Shown here: one piece after another, positions 30,170 to 39,480 of the stretch | Numbering within the stretch: position 1 is the first letter of the stretch | Layout of the letters: the number at the start of each line of letters is the position of its first letter | NCBI GenBank assembly: GCA_030425425.1 | Contig: JAUIAO010000006.1 | Span: 115,188-179,187, forward strand | Reading direction: 5' to 3' | From: Bacteroidia bacterium | GTDB lineage: Bacteria > Bacteroidota > Bacteroidia > Cytophagales > Cyclobacteriaceae | Length of the DNA: 64,000 nt | The notes under the pieces: generated by a model | What the model was told of the DNA's origin: nothing | Seen by the model: the letters and a program-made list of their open reading frames with translations, nothing else | Databases searched by the model: none | Translations under genes and position numbers: made by a program

Positions 30170-30957
30170 AGATAACTACCTATTGCGATAAGCCCTACAA
30201 TCAGGCAATAAACTGCAAAATAAGTCAACTTACCTTTTTTCACGATTCCGATCATCCACTTGCAAGCAACATAACCGGAAAGAAATGATGCCAGGAATCC
30301 CACAATCATTGAGGTTGCAGATAAACCTGCGTATTGAGTTGGTGCCTCAAAATAGTCTTTCAACTTAAGCATGCTTGCTCCTAGTATAGGAACTAAAACC
30401 ATCAAAAAAGAAAAACGTGCTGCTTTGCTTTTTTCCACTCCCAATAAAAGTGCAGTTGCGATCGTACTCCCAGATCGTGAAATTCCAGGCAATACAGCAA
30501 TAGCCTGAGCTACTCCAATGATAAACGAGTGCATGAAGCCAACAGGTTTATCATTATCCTTTTTGAAATGGGTGAAGAACAATAATGCCGCTGTAAACAA
30601 CAACATACATCCCACCAAAATTAAATTTCCTGTAAATAATGCAGAAATTTGATCTTCAAAAAACACCCCAACAATCCCGACCGGGATCATAGAGATGATG
30701 ATCTTCACTGCGAATTTCCAGGACTCATTCCACTTAAAAGAAATAAGGCCCTTCAAAATATCAGCAATATCATTTCTAAAAACAATGATCGTACTTAGAG
30801 CAGTTGCAGCATGAACAATCACCGCAAACAATAAATTCTCTTCAGATTGGACTCCTAAAAGTACAGAACCTAGCTCCAGATGACCACTACTACTGACAGG
30901 TAAAAATTCTGTCAATCCTTGAATAATTCCAAGGATTAATGCTTCTATCCAAGACAT
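30160..30957 (-). CDS. uppP: Undecaprenyl-diphosphate phosphatase
   Basis: 265 aa; GIIQGLTEFLPVSSSGHL, PGISRSGSTIATALLLG. Confidence 0.96.
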   Translation of the reverse strand: MSWIEALILGIIQGLTEFLPVSSSGHLELGSVLLGVQSEENLLFAVIVHAATALSTIIVFRNDIADILKGLISFKWNESWKFAVKIIISMIPVGIVGVFFEDQISALFTGNLILVGCMLLFTAALLFFTHFKKDNDKPVGFMHSFIIGVAQAIAVLPGISRSGSTIATALLLGVEKSKAARFSFLMVLVPILGASMLKLKDYFEAPTQYAGLSATSMIVGFLASFLSGYVACKWMIGIVKKGKLTYFAVYCLIVGLIAIGSYLWM

Positions 30958-30962
30958 AAAAA

Positions 30963-31193
30963 TCAGTTTCCGTCAGTAGTTTCTGACTTTTTCGGATTGT
31001 AAAAAATAGCTACAAACTCAATGATAAATCCAAGCATCACTACGATTGGCCCAAGTGTAAGCCCCATGAAGCCAAAACCGTAAGGTTCTCCATCAGAGGC
31101 CATTATAAAAAATCCAATTATCAAGGTTAATACCCCAATAAGCATGATGATGTAGTTGGCCTTTTGAAAGGCGAATTTGCTTTTATCTGACAT
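30963..31193 (-). CDS. DUF3098 small membrane protein
   Basis: 76 aa between uppP and ftsX in the usual Bacteroidota order. Confidence 0.85.
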   Translation of the reverse strand: MSDKSKFAFQKANYIIMLIGVLTLIIGFFIMASDGEPYGFGFMGLTLGPIVVMLGFIIEFVAIFYNPKKSETTDGN

Positions 31194-31196
31194 AGT

Positions 31197-32087
31197 TTAA
31201 TAAAGTTCGTCTAATGACATTTTCAAATATTTCCTCACAGCTCGGAAAGTGCTAAAATAACCCACCAACATCCCTAATACTACAAGCGCCCCAAAAAGTA
31301 TCGTTAAACTTTGTGAATCTTGTAACTGAGAAAGGTCTTCTATTCTCAAATTGGCATAATAGAGAATGCCAAAAAGTAAAAGAGAAGAAATGGTACCAGC
31401 AATGAACCCGTATAGCACTGATCTGCTCAGAAACGGCCTTCTAATAAACGAGGATGTAGCTCCTACAAGCTGCATACTTCTGATTAAGAAACGTTGAGAA
31501 AATAGAGCCAACTTTATGGTATTATTGATCAAAATAACCACGACAACCAGCAGAATGATAAAAAAGCCAAGCAAAATAATACCTATCTTGGTGAGGTTAT
31601 CATTAATACTCTCTACCAAAGATTCTACATACGCCACTTCATACACTCCTCCCATTCGTTCGAGCTCTGCTTTGACCATTTTCAGGGAATCAGTAGCTTG
31701 ATAAACTGGATCAATATTCACCAGCAAAACATCTCGCAATGGATTTTCTCCAAGGAATTCCGTAAAATCCTCTCCTGTATCAGAAATAAATTGTTCGGCA
31801 GCTTGCTCTTTGGTAACTAATCTGATCTTAGGTTGATTATCTTCCTTCAAAACATAACTCTTGCTACCTATCGTTTTATTGATCCGGGTAATTTCACCTG
31901 TTCCGATTTGCTTATTCAAGAAAACCTGAATTTCAATATTCTCCTGAATTAACTTGGTGAGTTTATTGGCATGCAAAGCCATCAAACCGAATAGTCCAAT
32001 TACAAAGAGTGCCAGAGTGATACTAAAAGTAACACTGACAAACGGATAACTTCCTAATTTTCGTTTTTTACGGGTTTTCTGTTCCAT
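31197..32087 (-). CDS. ftsX: Cell division permease-like protein FtsX
   Basis: 296 aa; FtsX N-terminal TM, periplasmic loop, three C-terminal TMs. Confidence 0.92.
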   Translation of the reverse strand: MEQKTRKKRKLGSYPFVSVTFSITLALFVIGLFGLMALHANKLTKLIQENIEIQVFLNKQIGTGEITRINKTIGSKSYVLKEDNQPKIRLVTKEQAAEQFISDTGEDFTEFLGENPLRDVLLVNIDPVYQATDSLKMVKAELERMGGVYEVAYVESLVESINDNLTKIGIILLGFFIILLVVVVILINNTIKLALFSQRFLIRSMQLVGATSSFIRRPFLSRSVLYGFIAGTISSLLLFGILYYANLRIEDLSQLQDSQSLTILFGALVVLGMLVGYFSTFRAVRKYLKMSLDELY

Positions 32088-32126
32088 CCCGCCTCAAAAC
32101 TAAATAAGTATGTTGAACACTGGAAA

Positions 32127-33029
32127 TTACGGCTTATTGTTTCTCAAGATCTCAAGCTCATCGAGTAAGGAAGACTCGTTGATAGGCTCCAAATCCTGCA
32201 CCTCATCTGAGGGTCCTATCTGATAGTAAACCTCATTATGATACAAGTAGACGAGCTTTTGGGCTGACCTATTGATTTCTAACAATTCATAAGGAATACC
32301 CTGGAAATCTCCATACAAGAAGAGTTTGCCATCAAAATATTTGTACTGCAGAGAATTTTCTTTTTCTAACTTTTCGAATACTACGTCAATCACTTCCCCT
32401 GCTAAAGGCTCCGTGACTTTCAACTCGGTATTCTGTGGTGCCTCGAAATTTATATCATTATTTGAATGATTTTCTTCTTCCAAATCTCCCAATGTCGGTA
32501 CAGCGACTTGTGGAGAGAAACTTGGTTCAACCGCGACTTTTTCAACAGCGGTATTTTCTAAAACTACAGTTTTCGCTTCCTCTACAACATTCACCTTTGA
32601 AGATTCCTCCTCATATAAATTTAATGCTTCCGAGATTTCATTAGCATCTACTTCAGCATAGTCTAGATTTTGCGGATGGTCAGAATACCCGTCTAGATAT
32701 TGCACGTCACTATTATGGTCTGAGAAATAAAAATATGCCCCAATTCCAACAATTGAAGCCGTTACTACAGTTCCTACAGTTTTGATTAGAAAATTATTGG
32801 TGAAATGACCTGAAGAAAAAGGACTTGTTACGTCAATTGCATCCAAACGGGCTTTCAACTCTGCCTTGCGAACATTTTTTAGACCTTCTGCAACGAGTTG
32901 ATCAAAATCTACTTGCTCTTTCAGCGCTGGGTCTGAATCAAGCTTAGATTCGAAAGCTTTTAGTTCACTACCCGAAAGCTCATTTCTCAGGTATTTATCT
33001 ATATCAATATGGTCGGTAGATGGTTTCAT
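32127..33029 (-). CDS. Putative anti-sigma factor-like membrane protein
   Basis: 300 aa; DIDKYLRNELSGSELKAFESKLDSDPALKEQV N-terminal zinc-finger-less anti-sigma pattern, one TM; 1-nt overlap with sigma gene. Confidence 0.7.
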   Translation of the reverse strand: MKPSTDHIDIDKYLRNELSGSELKAFESKLDSDPALKEQVDFDQLVAEGLKNVRKAELKARLDAIDVTSPFSSGHFTNNFLIKTVGTVVTASIVGIGAYFYFSDHNSDVQYLDGYSDHPQNLDYAEVDANEISEALNLYEEESSKVNVVEEAKTVVLENTAVEKVAVEPSFSPQVAVPTLGDLEEENHSNNDINFEAPQNTELKVTEPLAGEVIDVVFEKLEKENSLQYKYFDGKLFLYGDFQGIPYELLEINRSAQKLVYLYHNEVYYQIGPSDEVQDLEPINESSLLDELEILRNNKP

Positions 33030-33568
33030 TAATCAAAGAAATCTGCTGTGCTATATCTGGATTTTATCAATTTATCTAGTTTCTTTTTACACTTATACTT
33101 TTTGGTTTTCGCTGTGTCTGTATTGGCAAAATTCATTCGTTCTGCAATTTCAGCCATGTTCATACCGTCAAAGTAGTAATATGTTAATATCCTCTTACAG
33201 GTATCTCCTAACTCTCCGATACACTGTACGACAATTTTATATTTTTCATTTTGTTCGTGCGTTTGATACTCTTCTTTATCAACCGCCTCGTTGCTTAATC
33301 TGCTTTTTCGATCCAATTCTTTTCTCCACTGATTGAGACATATACTGTAAAGAAAAGTACTGATCTTGGACGTAAGCACCAGATTACCACTTGCAGCTTT
33401 CTGCCAAAATGCCAACAACGACTCTTGATAGACATCTTTAGCTTCATCTTCAGTACCATTATTTTTCAAAACGATGTTTGTCATCATTCTATAGTACTTC
33501 TTGTAGAGGTAGTCTAAAGCACTCTCATCGCCACGAGCTATTTTATCCAGTATTTCACTATCCTTCAT
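33029..33568 (-). CDS. ECF-type RNA polymerase sigma factor
   Basis: 179 aa; region 2 'ALDYLYKKYYRMM...EDEAKDVYQESLLAFWQK', region 4 'MNMAEIAERMNF'. Confidence 0.92.
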   Translation of the reverse strand: MKDSEILDKIARGDESALDYLYKKYYRMMTNIVLKNNGTEDEAKDVYQESLLAFWQKAASGNLVLTSKISTFLYSICLNQWRKELDRKSRLSNEAVDKEEYQTHEQNEKYKIVVQCIGELGDTCKRILTYYYFDGMNMAEIAERMNFANTDTAKTKKYKCKKKLDKLIKSRYSTADFFD

Positions 33569-33666
33569 AGCTCCTGATCTTTCGCCTCGTTTCTAAATAC
33601 AACATCTATCTGGAAAGTAACCCCCATTGACTCTCAATTAATGTATTCAATGATTAAAAATATAAA

Positions 33667-34326
33667 TTAAACAGATATTTTGACTAAAACCTCATCAGCA
33701 ACGAGAACAACCCTTTCTCCTGATTTTGGTCTTATCGCATGACTCCCCGTAAAATCACCAAATGATGGCATCAGCGCATTTTTATCTCCAAAGTAAAAAC
33801 ACGGATATCGCTGTGATTGCCTTGCAGAATTTCTTAGAATATATGCGGGATGAATATGACCTGCTATATTATATCGTTCTGATATAATTGGTTCGTGAGT
33901 AAAATGAAATGGGCCAAGATGAAGCTCATCCAGAACTTCCAGTGAACTTTCCAGATAAAACTGATCACCAAGTATGTCATGGTTCCCGCGTATAAGCAAC
34001 ATCGGAAGTTTGACATGCTCGGCCCAAAATTGAAAATCAGTCCATTCATCATTCGGATCACTATGAAACAGATCGCCAAGAAAAACAATCTTTTCCGGCG
34101 TAAAAGTTTCAATTAGAGCATTGATTCGCTGAAGGTCGCCAACATGAACCTGTCGGGGAATTGGAATGCCATGTTTTCTGAAATGACCAGCCTTTCCCAG
34201 ATGCAAGTCTGACAAAATCAACATCTGCTGCTCTTGCCAGAACATACTTCGCTGTGGTGAAAGCATAAAATGCTGATCCAGAAGTGTGAATTCACACAGA
34301 CCCTCTACAACCTCAAGATTATTCAC
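33667..34326 (-). CDS. pdeM: Ligase-associated DNA damage response endonuclease PdeM (metallophosphoesterase)
   Basis: 219 aa; LSDLHLGKAGHFRKHGIPIPRQV, GDLFHS, RGNHD, AGHIHP. Confidence 0.9.
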   Translation of the reverse strand: MNNLEVVEGLCEFTLLDQHFMLSPQRSMFWQEQQMLILSDLHLGKAGHFRKHGIPIPRQVHVGDLQRINALIETFTPEKIVFLGDLFHSDPNDEWTDFQFWAEHVKLPMLLIRGNHDILGDQFYLESSLEVLDELHLGPFHFTHEPIISERYNIAGHIHPAYILRNSARQSQRYPCFYFGDKNALMPSFGDFTGSHAIRPKSGERVVLVADEVLVKISV

Positions 34327-34750
34327 CGTATGGCAGCCATGTTTGGGTTCGGTATAAAAACAATAGATAGCCTCTTACTTTCAGGTTGCCTTCCTCGTCG
34401 ATCCAAAGCTTGCAGTCATAAATACTTCCACTTTCCGGATCCAGAATTTCTCCTTCACTGTATTCATTGTCGGATGCATCAAACTCCATATCAGTGATAA
34501 TCTCCATTCCGATTATTTTCTGATTTTTTCTTTTCCCGGGACATTCGTCACAAATAGGGTCTTGCTCCTCCTCGGGACTTCTAAAAAGTTTGATGATGTT
34601 GCCGTAGTATTTTCCGTCACGTTCTTCAATTTTCACTACTGATCTTGGCATTCCGGTTTCATCATCGATGGTTTTCCATAATCCCACAATGCTCTGTGAA
34701 CTACATAAAAATGCAGACATTAAAAAGGCGATTGTAAATACGTGTTTCAT
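34319..34750 (-). CDS. DUF2147 domain-containing secreted protein
   Basis: 143 aa; GLWKTIDDETGMPRSVVKIEERDGKYYGNI, CDECPG. Confidence 0.9.
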   Translation of the reverse strand: MKHVFTIAFLMSAFLCSSQSIVGLWKTIDDETGMPRSVVKIEERDGKYYGNIIKLFRSPEEEQDPICDECPGKRKNQKIIGMEIITDMEFDASDNEYSEGEILDPESGSIYDCKLWIDEEGNLKVRGYLLFLYRTQTWLPYGE

Positions 34751-34792
34751 TTATTTGTTGTTTATCAAGTTTCCAAAAATAATCGATTGGAC

Positions 34793-37261
34793 TTATTTGT
34801 TAGCTTCCAATTCCAATTGTCGCTGTAGTTTAACAATCCGATCAGTAATCTGTTCGGAAGTAAGCTTCTGCCGACGTACTGTATCTACAAGAATTGGAAA
34901 AGCAAAAGGGGTCGGTTTTTTGGTGTGCTTCAATACAATCTTGTGCTGATTAATTCTTCTAACAGCTTCAAAAAGCCGGGAATGCTCCAATTGCATGTTC
35001 ATTACTTCTTCCATAGACTGGCGCACCAGCAGGTTGTCTTTATCATATTCTTCAAACACCTTAAAAATGATCCCAGAGGATGCCTGAAGATGTTTTGACT
35101 TAACATTTTTACCTGGATACCCCTGAAAAATCAACCCGGAAATGGTGGCAATATCACGGAATTGGCGCTGAGCCATCTCAGTCATATTGATAGATTCATA
35201 AACATCCTGCATCAATTCATCTTCAGAAAACAGATCCACCTCTAGCGCTTCTTCAATAGGTATTTCCTGATCAGAGAGTAACTCAAAACCATAATCATTC
35301 ATACTCATGGAAAAGGAGATTGGCAATATTCTACTAATCCGCAGTGCGGTGACGGCCGCCAGTACCTCATGTACAAACATCCCTTCAAAAGGATAAATAA
35401 ACACATGATGTCCAAATCTCGACTTGGTTTTTTCGATTAACAAGCTTTTTCTCGTGGGGATTTCTGACCAAGAGGACTGTAAGTCTAGAATAGGTTTTAT
35501 GGTCTGCATTTCTACATCATCAAATAACCCTTCCGCGGCTAATTCGAGTTTTTCTTTGATCTTCTCCGCGAGCATAGATGACAAAGGCAGTCTCCCTCCC
35601 ATCCATTGAGGAGTTATCCCGCTTTTTTTATTGGACATTTTCACCAAAACGGTCAGATCTTTGATTCTGACAAACTCCAGATTCCTGCCTGCAAACCAAA
35701 ACGTATTACCCGGGCTCAAACGGGAAATAAAACTTTCTTCGATGGTTCCGATGTGTCCACCAGATAGAAACTTCACTTTCAGTGCAGGGTCACCTACGAT
35801 GGTCCCTATTGAAAGCTTATGCCTGGTTGCTGCCTTTTTATTAATAATTTTATAAACTCCATCTTCATTGTAAACCCTGGCAAATTCATCATATTGCCCG
35901 AGCGTTTTACCTCCTGAAGTGATGAAATCTAAACACCAATTCCATTCTTCACCTGTTAACAATCGGTAACTGTAAGTCGTCTTAATTTCTTCGAGAATCT
36001 GTAAAGGCCTGAATCCTCCACTCACAGCCAGTGTGACCAAATACTGCACCAGCACATCCAGGCTTTTTTCAAGCGGCTTTCTGCTTTCAAAAGTTTTCTC
36101 TTCGATCGATTCCCTGAGCGCTGCTCCTTCCACCAGCTCCAGTGAATGTGTAGGTACAAAATATATCTTGCTCACTTCCCCCGGTCTGTGTCCACTTCGA
36201 CCAGCTCTTTGGAAGAATCTAGAAATCCCCTTGGGGCCACCGACCTGAATCACGGTATCCACCGGGCGAAAATCCACACCTAGATCGAGACTGGAAGTAC
36301 AAACAACCAGTTTCAGTTTTTCCTCGTGCAAAGCATCCTCTACCCACCCACGAATATCATGATCCATCGATCCATGATGCATGGCAATGGTACCTGCCAA
36401 CTGAGGTGCCTGATTCAAAATCGCCTGGTACCAAAGTTCCGTTTGTGACCTGGTATTGGTAAAAAGCAAAGTGGATTTACTTTGCTCAACGATCGGAATA
36501 ATCTTCGGCAATAGCTTAGTACCTAAATGTCCTGTCCAAGGGAATTTCTCTACTTCATCCGGTAAAATAGAAATGACCTCTACCTTCTTTTCGATTTCCG
36601 CCCTGATCACCACTCCAGCGATATTAAGGTCTTCACCTAAAATCACTCGCTTTGCTTGTGGCAAGTTTCCGATGGTGGCTGAAATGCCCCATATTTTCAA
36701 TCGGTGATCTGTTAAGCTTTTGAGTCGTGAAATTGCCAATTCAAGAGCAACACCACGTTTTGTTCCCAATATTTCATGCCATTCGTCTACAACTATGGCC
36801 TTAATGGATTTGAAAAAATTGGGATAATCACTTTGACTCAATAGCACATGAATGCTTTCAGGAGTAATAACGAGTGCCTGAGGTGCCTTTTTTTTCTGTT
36901 TTTGCCGTTCTGTGGTCGTAGTATCTCCCGTTCTGAGCCCGACACTCCACCGTAAATCCAAGTCATCACAAACCTGCTGCATAGCCCTCTGGATATCTTT
37001 GGCCAATGCTCTCAATGGTGTTACCCATAGTACTTGCACTTCCGGCAATACTTCTGAAGGTTCATGGTTTTTCAAAAACTCAAGAATACAGGGCATCCAC
37101 AGTGCATAGGTTTTACCACTCCCGGTAGGGGCGTTTAAGAGCCCGCTTTTTCCTTCCAAAAAGGCTTGCCATGCGTCGATTTGAAATTGATGTGGTGTCC
37201 ACTTCTTACTTTCAAACCACTGTAATGCGGGTAATAAATCTTTATTTAAACTTTGATCCAA
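34793..37261 (-). CDS. Ligase-associated DNA damage response DEXH-box helicase (Lhr-like)
   Basis: 822 aa; NAPTGSGKTYALWMP, VVDEWHEILGTKRGVALELA, QRAGRSGHRPG. Confidence 0.94.
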   Translation of the reverse strand: MDQSLNKDLLPALQWFESKKWTPHQFQIDAWQAFLEGKSGLLNAPTGSGKTYALWMPCILEFLKNHEPSEVLPEVQVLWVTPLRALAKDIQRAMQQVCDDLDLRWSVGLRTGDTTTTERQKQKKKAPQALVITPESIHVLLSQSDYPNFFKSIKAIVVDEWHEILGTKRGVALELAISRLKSLTDHRLKIWGISATIGNLPQAKRVILGEDLNIAGVVIRAEIEKKVEVISILPDEVEKFPWTGHLGTKLLPKIIPIVEQSKSTLLFTNTRSQTELWYQAILNQAPQLAGTIAMHHGSMDHDIRGWVEDALHEEKLKLVVCTSSLDLGVDFRPVDTVIQVGGPKGISRFFQRAGRSGHRPGEVSKIYFVPTHSLELVEGAALRESIEEKTFESRKPLEKSLDVLVQYLVTLAVSGGFRPLQILEEIKTTYSYRLLTGEEWNWCLDFITSGGKTLGQYDEFARVYNEDGVYKIINKKAATRHKLSIGTIVGDPALKVKFLSGGHIGTIEESFISRLSPGNTFWFAGRNLEFVRIKDLTVLVKMSNKKSGITPQWMGGRLPLSSMLAEKIKEKLELAAEGLFDDVEMQTIKPILDLQSSWSEIPTRKSLLIEKTKSRFGHHVFIYPFEGMFVHEVLAAVTALRISRILPISFSMSMNDYGFELLSDQEIPIEEALEVDLFSEDELMQDVYESINMTEMAQRQFRDIATISGLIFQGYPGKNVKSKHLQASSGIIFKVFEEYDKDNLLVRQSMEEVMNMQLEHSRLFEAVRRINQHKIVLKHTKKPTPFAFPILVDTVRRQKLTSEQITDRIVKLQRQLELEANK

Positions 37262-37628
37262 TTAGAGGTATTTCGTTTCGGCGCGACCAGAGAATGATCA
37301 GACTACTCACAAAAATAGCGAGTGCATAATAAAACAAAAGACCTCCATCTTCCATTACCTCAATACCCAGAGAAGTCAAATGAAAAAATATCGCTCCGGA
37401 AATCACTCCAAGTGACACCAGCGCACCATAGATTCTATAGCTATTCGTCAGCAGCAAGACACTCGCTATCAATTCTACTATCCCAGACCCAATTCTACCC
37501 CAGGGCTCCATACCCACTATGGAAAAAATATAGATACTTTCTTCACTTCCAGAGAATTTATAATATAAGGTCTGAAGTAATAAAAAGGCTGCTACGATGC
37601 TCAGGAGCCATTCTAGTTTGTTTTTCAT
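37242..37628 (-). CDS. DoxX family membrane protein
   Basis: 128 aa, 4 TM, overlaps helicase start. Confidence 0.75.
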   Translation of the reverse strand: MKNKLEWLLSIVAAFLLLQTLYYKFSGSEESIYIFSIVGMEPWGRIGSGIVELIASVLLLTNSYRIYGALVSLGVISGAIFFHLTSLGIEVMEDGGLLFYYALAIFVSSLIILWSRRNEIPLIGSKFK

Positions 37629-37690
37629 CTTAGGTCCGGTTAATCAAATAAGGAAGATAATAAACAATTGCTTGAGAAACGGACAAAAAG

Positions 37691-37729
37691 AAAGCCCCCG
37701 TGCAAGAGTAAATCCTTTCCGGGGGCTAA
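37691..37729. terminator. Possible terminator hairpin
   Basis: agccccc...gggggct inverted repeat, long loop. Confidence 0.4.
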
Positions 37730-37832
37730 TCACCAACCTAACCTAACTAAATTCTTAATTACTTAACGGCAAACTACTGAGTAAATTGTATGTTTATTTG
37801 ATTACTATAATCGTGCCAGAAAAACACTTCGA

Positions 37833-38234
37833 TTAATCATAAATCATTTTAGAGGATTCTTTTTCAGATAGTAATCGCTGAAAAATCTCTTGCACATGCT
37901 CAAAATCCCAGGGTTTGGAAATATAAGCATGAATACCGAATTCATCATTGGCATCTTTCAACTCCTCCTTTTTCACAAATCCACTGAGGATAATTCTTTT
38001 AATATTTTCGTCAAATCCATGTACCTGTCTTAAAAAATCTGTCCCGATCAACTCAGGCATGCGATGATCAGATACCACAATATCGATTTTATTGGACTGC
38101 ACTATTTCGAATCCTTCAATTGGATTATCAGCTGTTAGTACTTTGTATATTCGCCTAAAGACAGACTTGAAGCTTCTCAGGTTTGCTCGCTCATCGTCAA
38201 CATAAAGTACTGTAAAATCTTTGGTTGGTCTCAT
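37833..38234 (-). CDS. Stand-alone response regulator receiver
   Basis: 133 aa; VLYVDDERANL, VVSDHRMPELIG, ISKPWD. Confidence 0.92.
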   Translation of the reverse strand: MRPTKDFTVLYVDDERANLRSFKSVFRRIYKVLTADNPIEGFEIVQSNKIDIVVSDHRMPELIGTDFLRQVHGFDENIKRIILSGFVKKEELKDANDEFGIHAYISKPWDFEHVQEIFQRLLSEKESSKMIYD

Positions 38235-38341
38235 AAGGATAGATTAAAGGCAGCAATTTATAACAGTGATTTCATTTCTACTAAAATAAAGGATGATTGA
38301 GTTGATTCATTGTGTGAGTATGACGATTCAGTCTCTAATCA

Positions 38342-38722
38342 TCACATAGCGCTTCTCTGCCGAAGACTGTGTAGAAAAGAGTATCCTGACATAAAAAAAC
38401 CAAATACCAACCCTGTAACCGAGATGATATCATAGGTAGCTCGAGACCAATTCGTACCAAGATAGCGCTCAAACATATAGCCCGTAAATGATGGATTCAA
38501 ATGTGTTTCCCCCAATGCTCTTTTCACATCCCAGTGCCAATCTGTAAGTGGGCAATATCCAATAGTTCCCACAAACAACCCTATTAGCAACCATACTACC
38601 AGAATAGCCAATAAACCAATCAGGTGTATTTTACGTGTTCTTGGAAAAATCCAACCTGTCAACATAAAGACAATGAAAATAGAATGAAAAGCGGTAAAGA
38701 AAATATCTAAGTAGTATAACAT
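38342..38722 (-). CDS. DUF2784 membrane protein
   Basis: ORF extends to 38830 but ATG at 38722 (MLYYLDIFFTAFHS) is preferred; CPLTDWHWDVKRALGE. Confidence 0.8.
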   Translation of the reverse strand: MLYYLDIFFTAFHSIFIVFMLTGWIFPRTRKIHLIGLLAILVVWLLIGLFVGTIGYCPLTDWHWDVKRALGETHLNPSFTGYMFERYLGTNWSRATYDIISVTGLVFGFFMSGYSFLHSLRQRSAM

Positions 38723-38810
38723 GATTTTTGAAATTCTAAAATCATGCCAGACCGTAGTAAAGTCTTGCCAGATAGTTTGAAATCCTCGAATGAAAATCAC
38801 CTCTAAAAAA

Positions 38811-38845
38811 AAGATCCCCCTGGAAACCACTCCAGAGGGATCAAA
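38811..38845 (-). terminator. Intrinsic terminator
   Basis: gatccccctggaaaccactccagagggatc with A/T flank. Confidence 0.7.
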
Positions 38846-38867
38846 CTACAGTAACCACAAAAAACTC

Positions 38868-39266
38868 TTATGATAGATCGATGAATTCCTTGACCTCTTT
38901 TTTGATCAGGTCAGACTTGACCCTCAAAGCGGCTGGGGAAACATTGACTAATTTTTTCAGAGATTCATACAACTCTGTCTTCCTCTTATAGTTCTTTTCA
39001 AAAGTCTTAGGATCGATTTCCGGTTCATCAGCTTTTTTCAATACTGAAAGGGTTTTCTTATCTTCTTTCAGCTGCTGTTTCATGAGTGGCATCAACTCTT
39101 CTATGGTTTCTCTCGCCACATGGAAATTGCGCACTTCCATGGCTTTGTGCAGCTTATCTGACAGCATCTCGAATGATTCTTCATCACTTACTGAAACTGC
39201 TTGTGCAGAAAGCACAAATGTGAAAAACGATAAAATAAGTGCTAAAATTCGATTAGTTGATTTCAT
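38868..39266 (-). CDS. Hypothetical secreted protein
   Basis: Start MKSTNRILALILSFFTFVLSAQA (signal peptide) at 39266. Confidence 0.7.
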   Translation of the reverse strand: MKSTNRILALILSFFTFVLSAQAVSVSDEESFEMLSDKLHKAMEVRNFHVARETIEELMPLMKQQLKEDKKTLSVLKKADEPEIDPKTFEKNYKRKTELYESLKKLVNVSPAALRVKSDLIKKEVKEFIDLS

Positions 39267-39429
39267 AATAGTTGGGGATTGGCTTAGGCAAATATAGCAA
39301 TATTTTATTAACATCCTAATTTACAGACATTTAACTACCCTATATTAAACCTAACATTAAAACATAAACACCTAACTAGTCTAAACAAACTTCAAAACCT
39401 CTCACCATATTCTAGAGACATAAACACAA

Positions 39430-39464
39430 AAAAAGCCCCTTCAGATTGCTCTGAAGGGGCTTTT
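39430..39464 (-). terminator. Intrinsic terminator of hppA
   Basis: aaaagccccttcagattgctctgaaggggctttt. Confidence 0.85.
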
Positions 39465-39480
39465 AAGGGAACTTTTGGAA

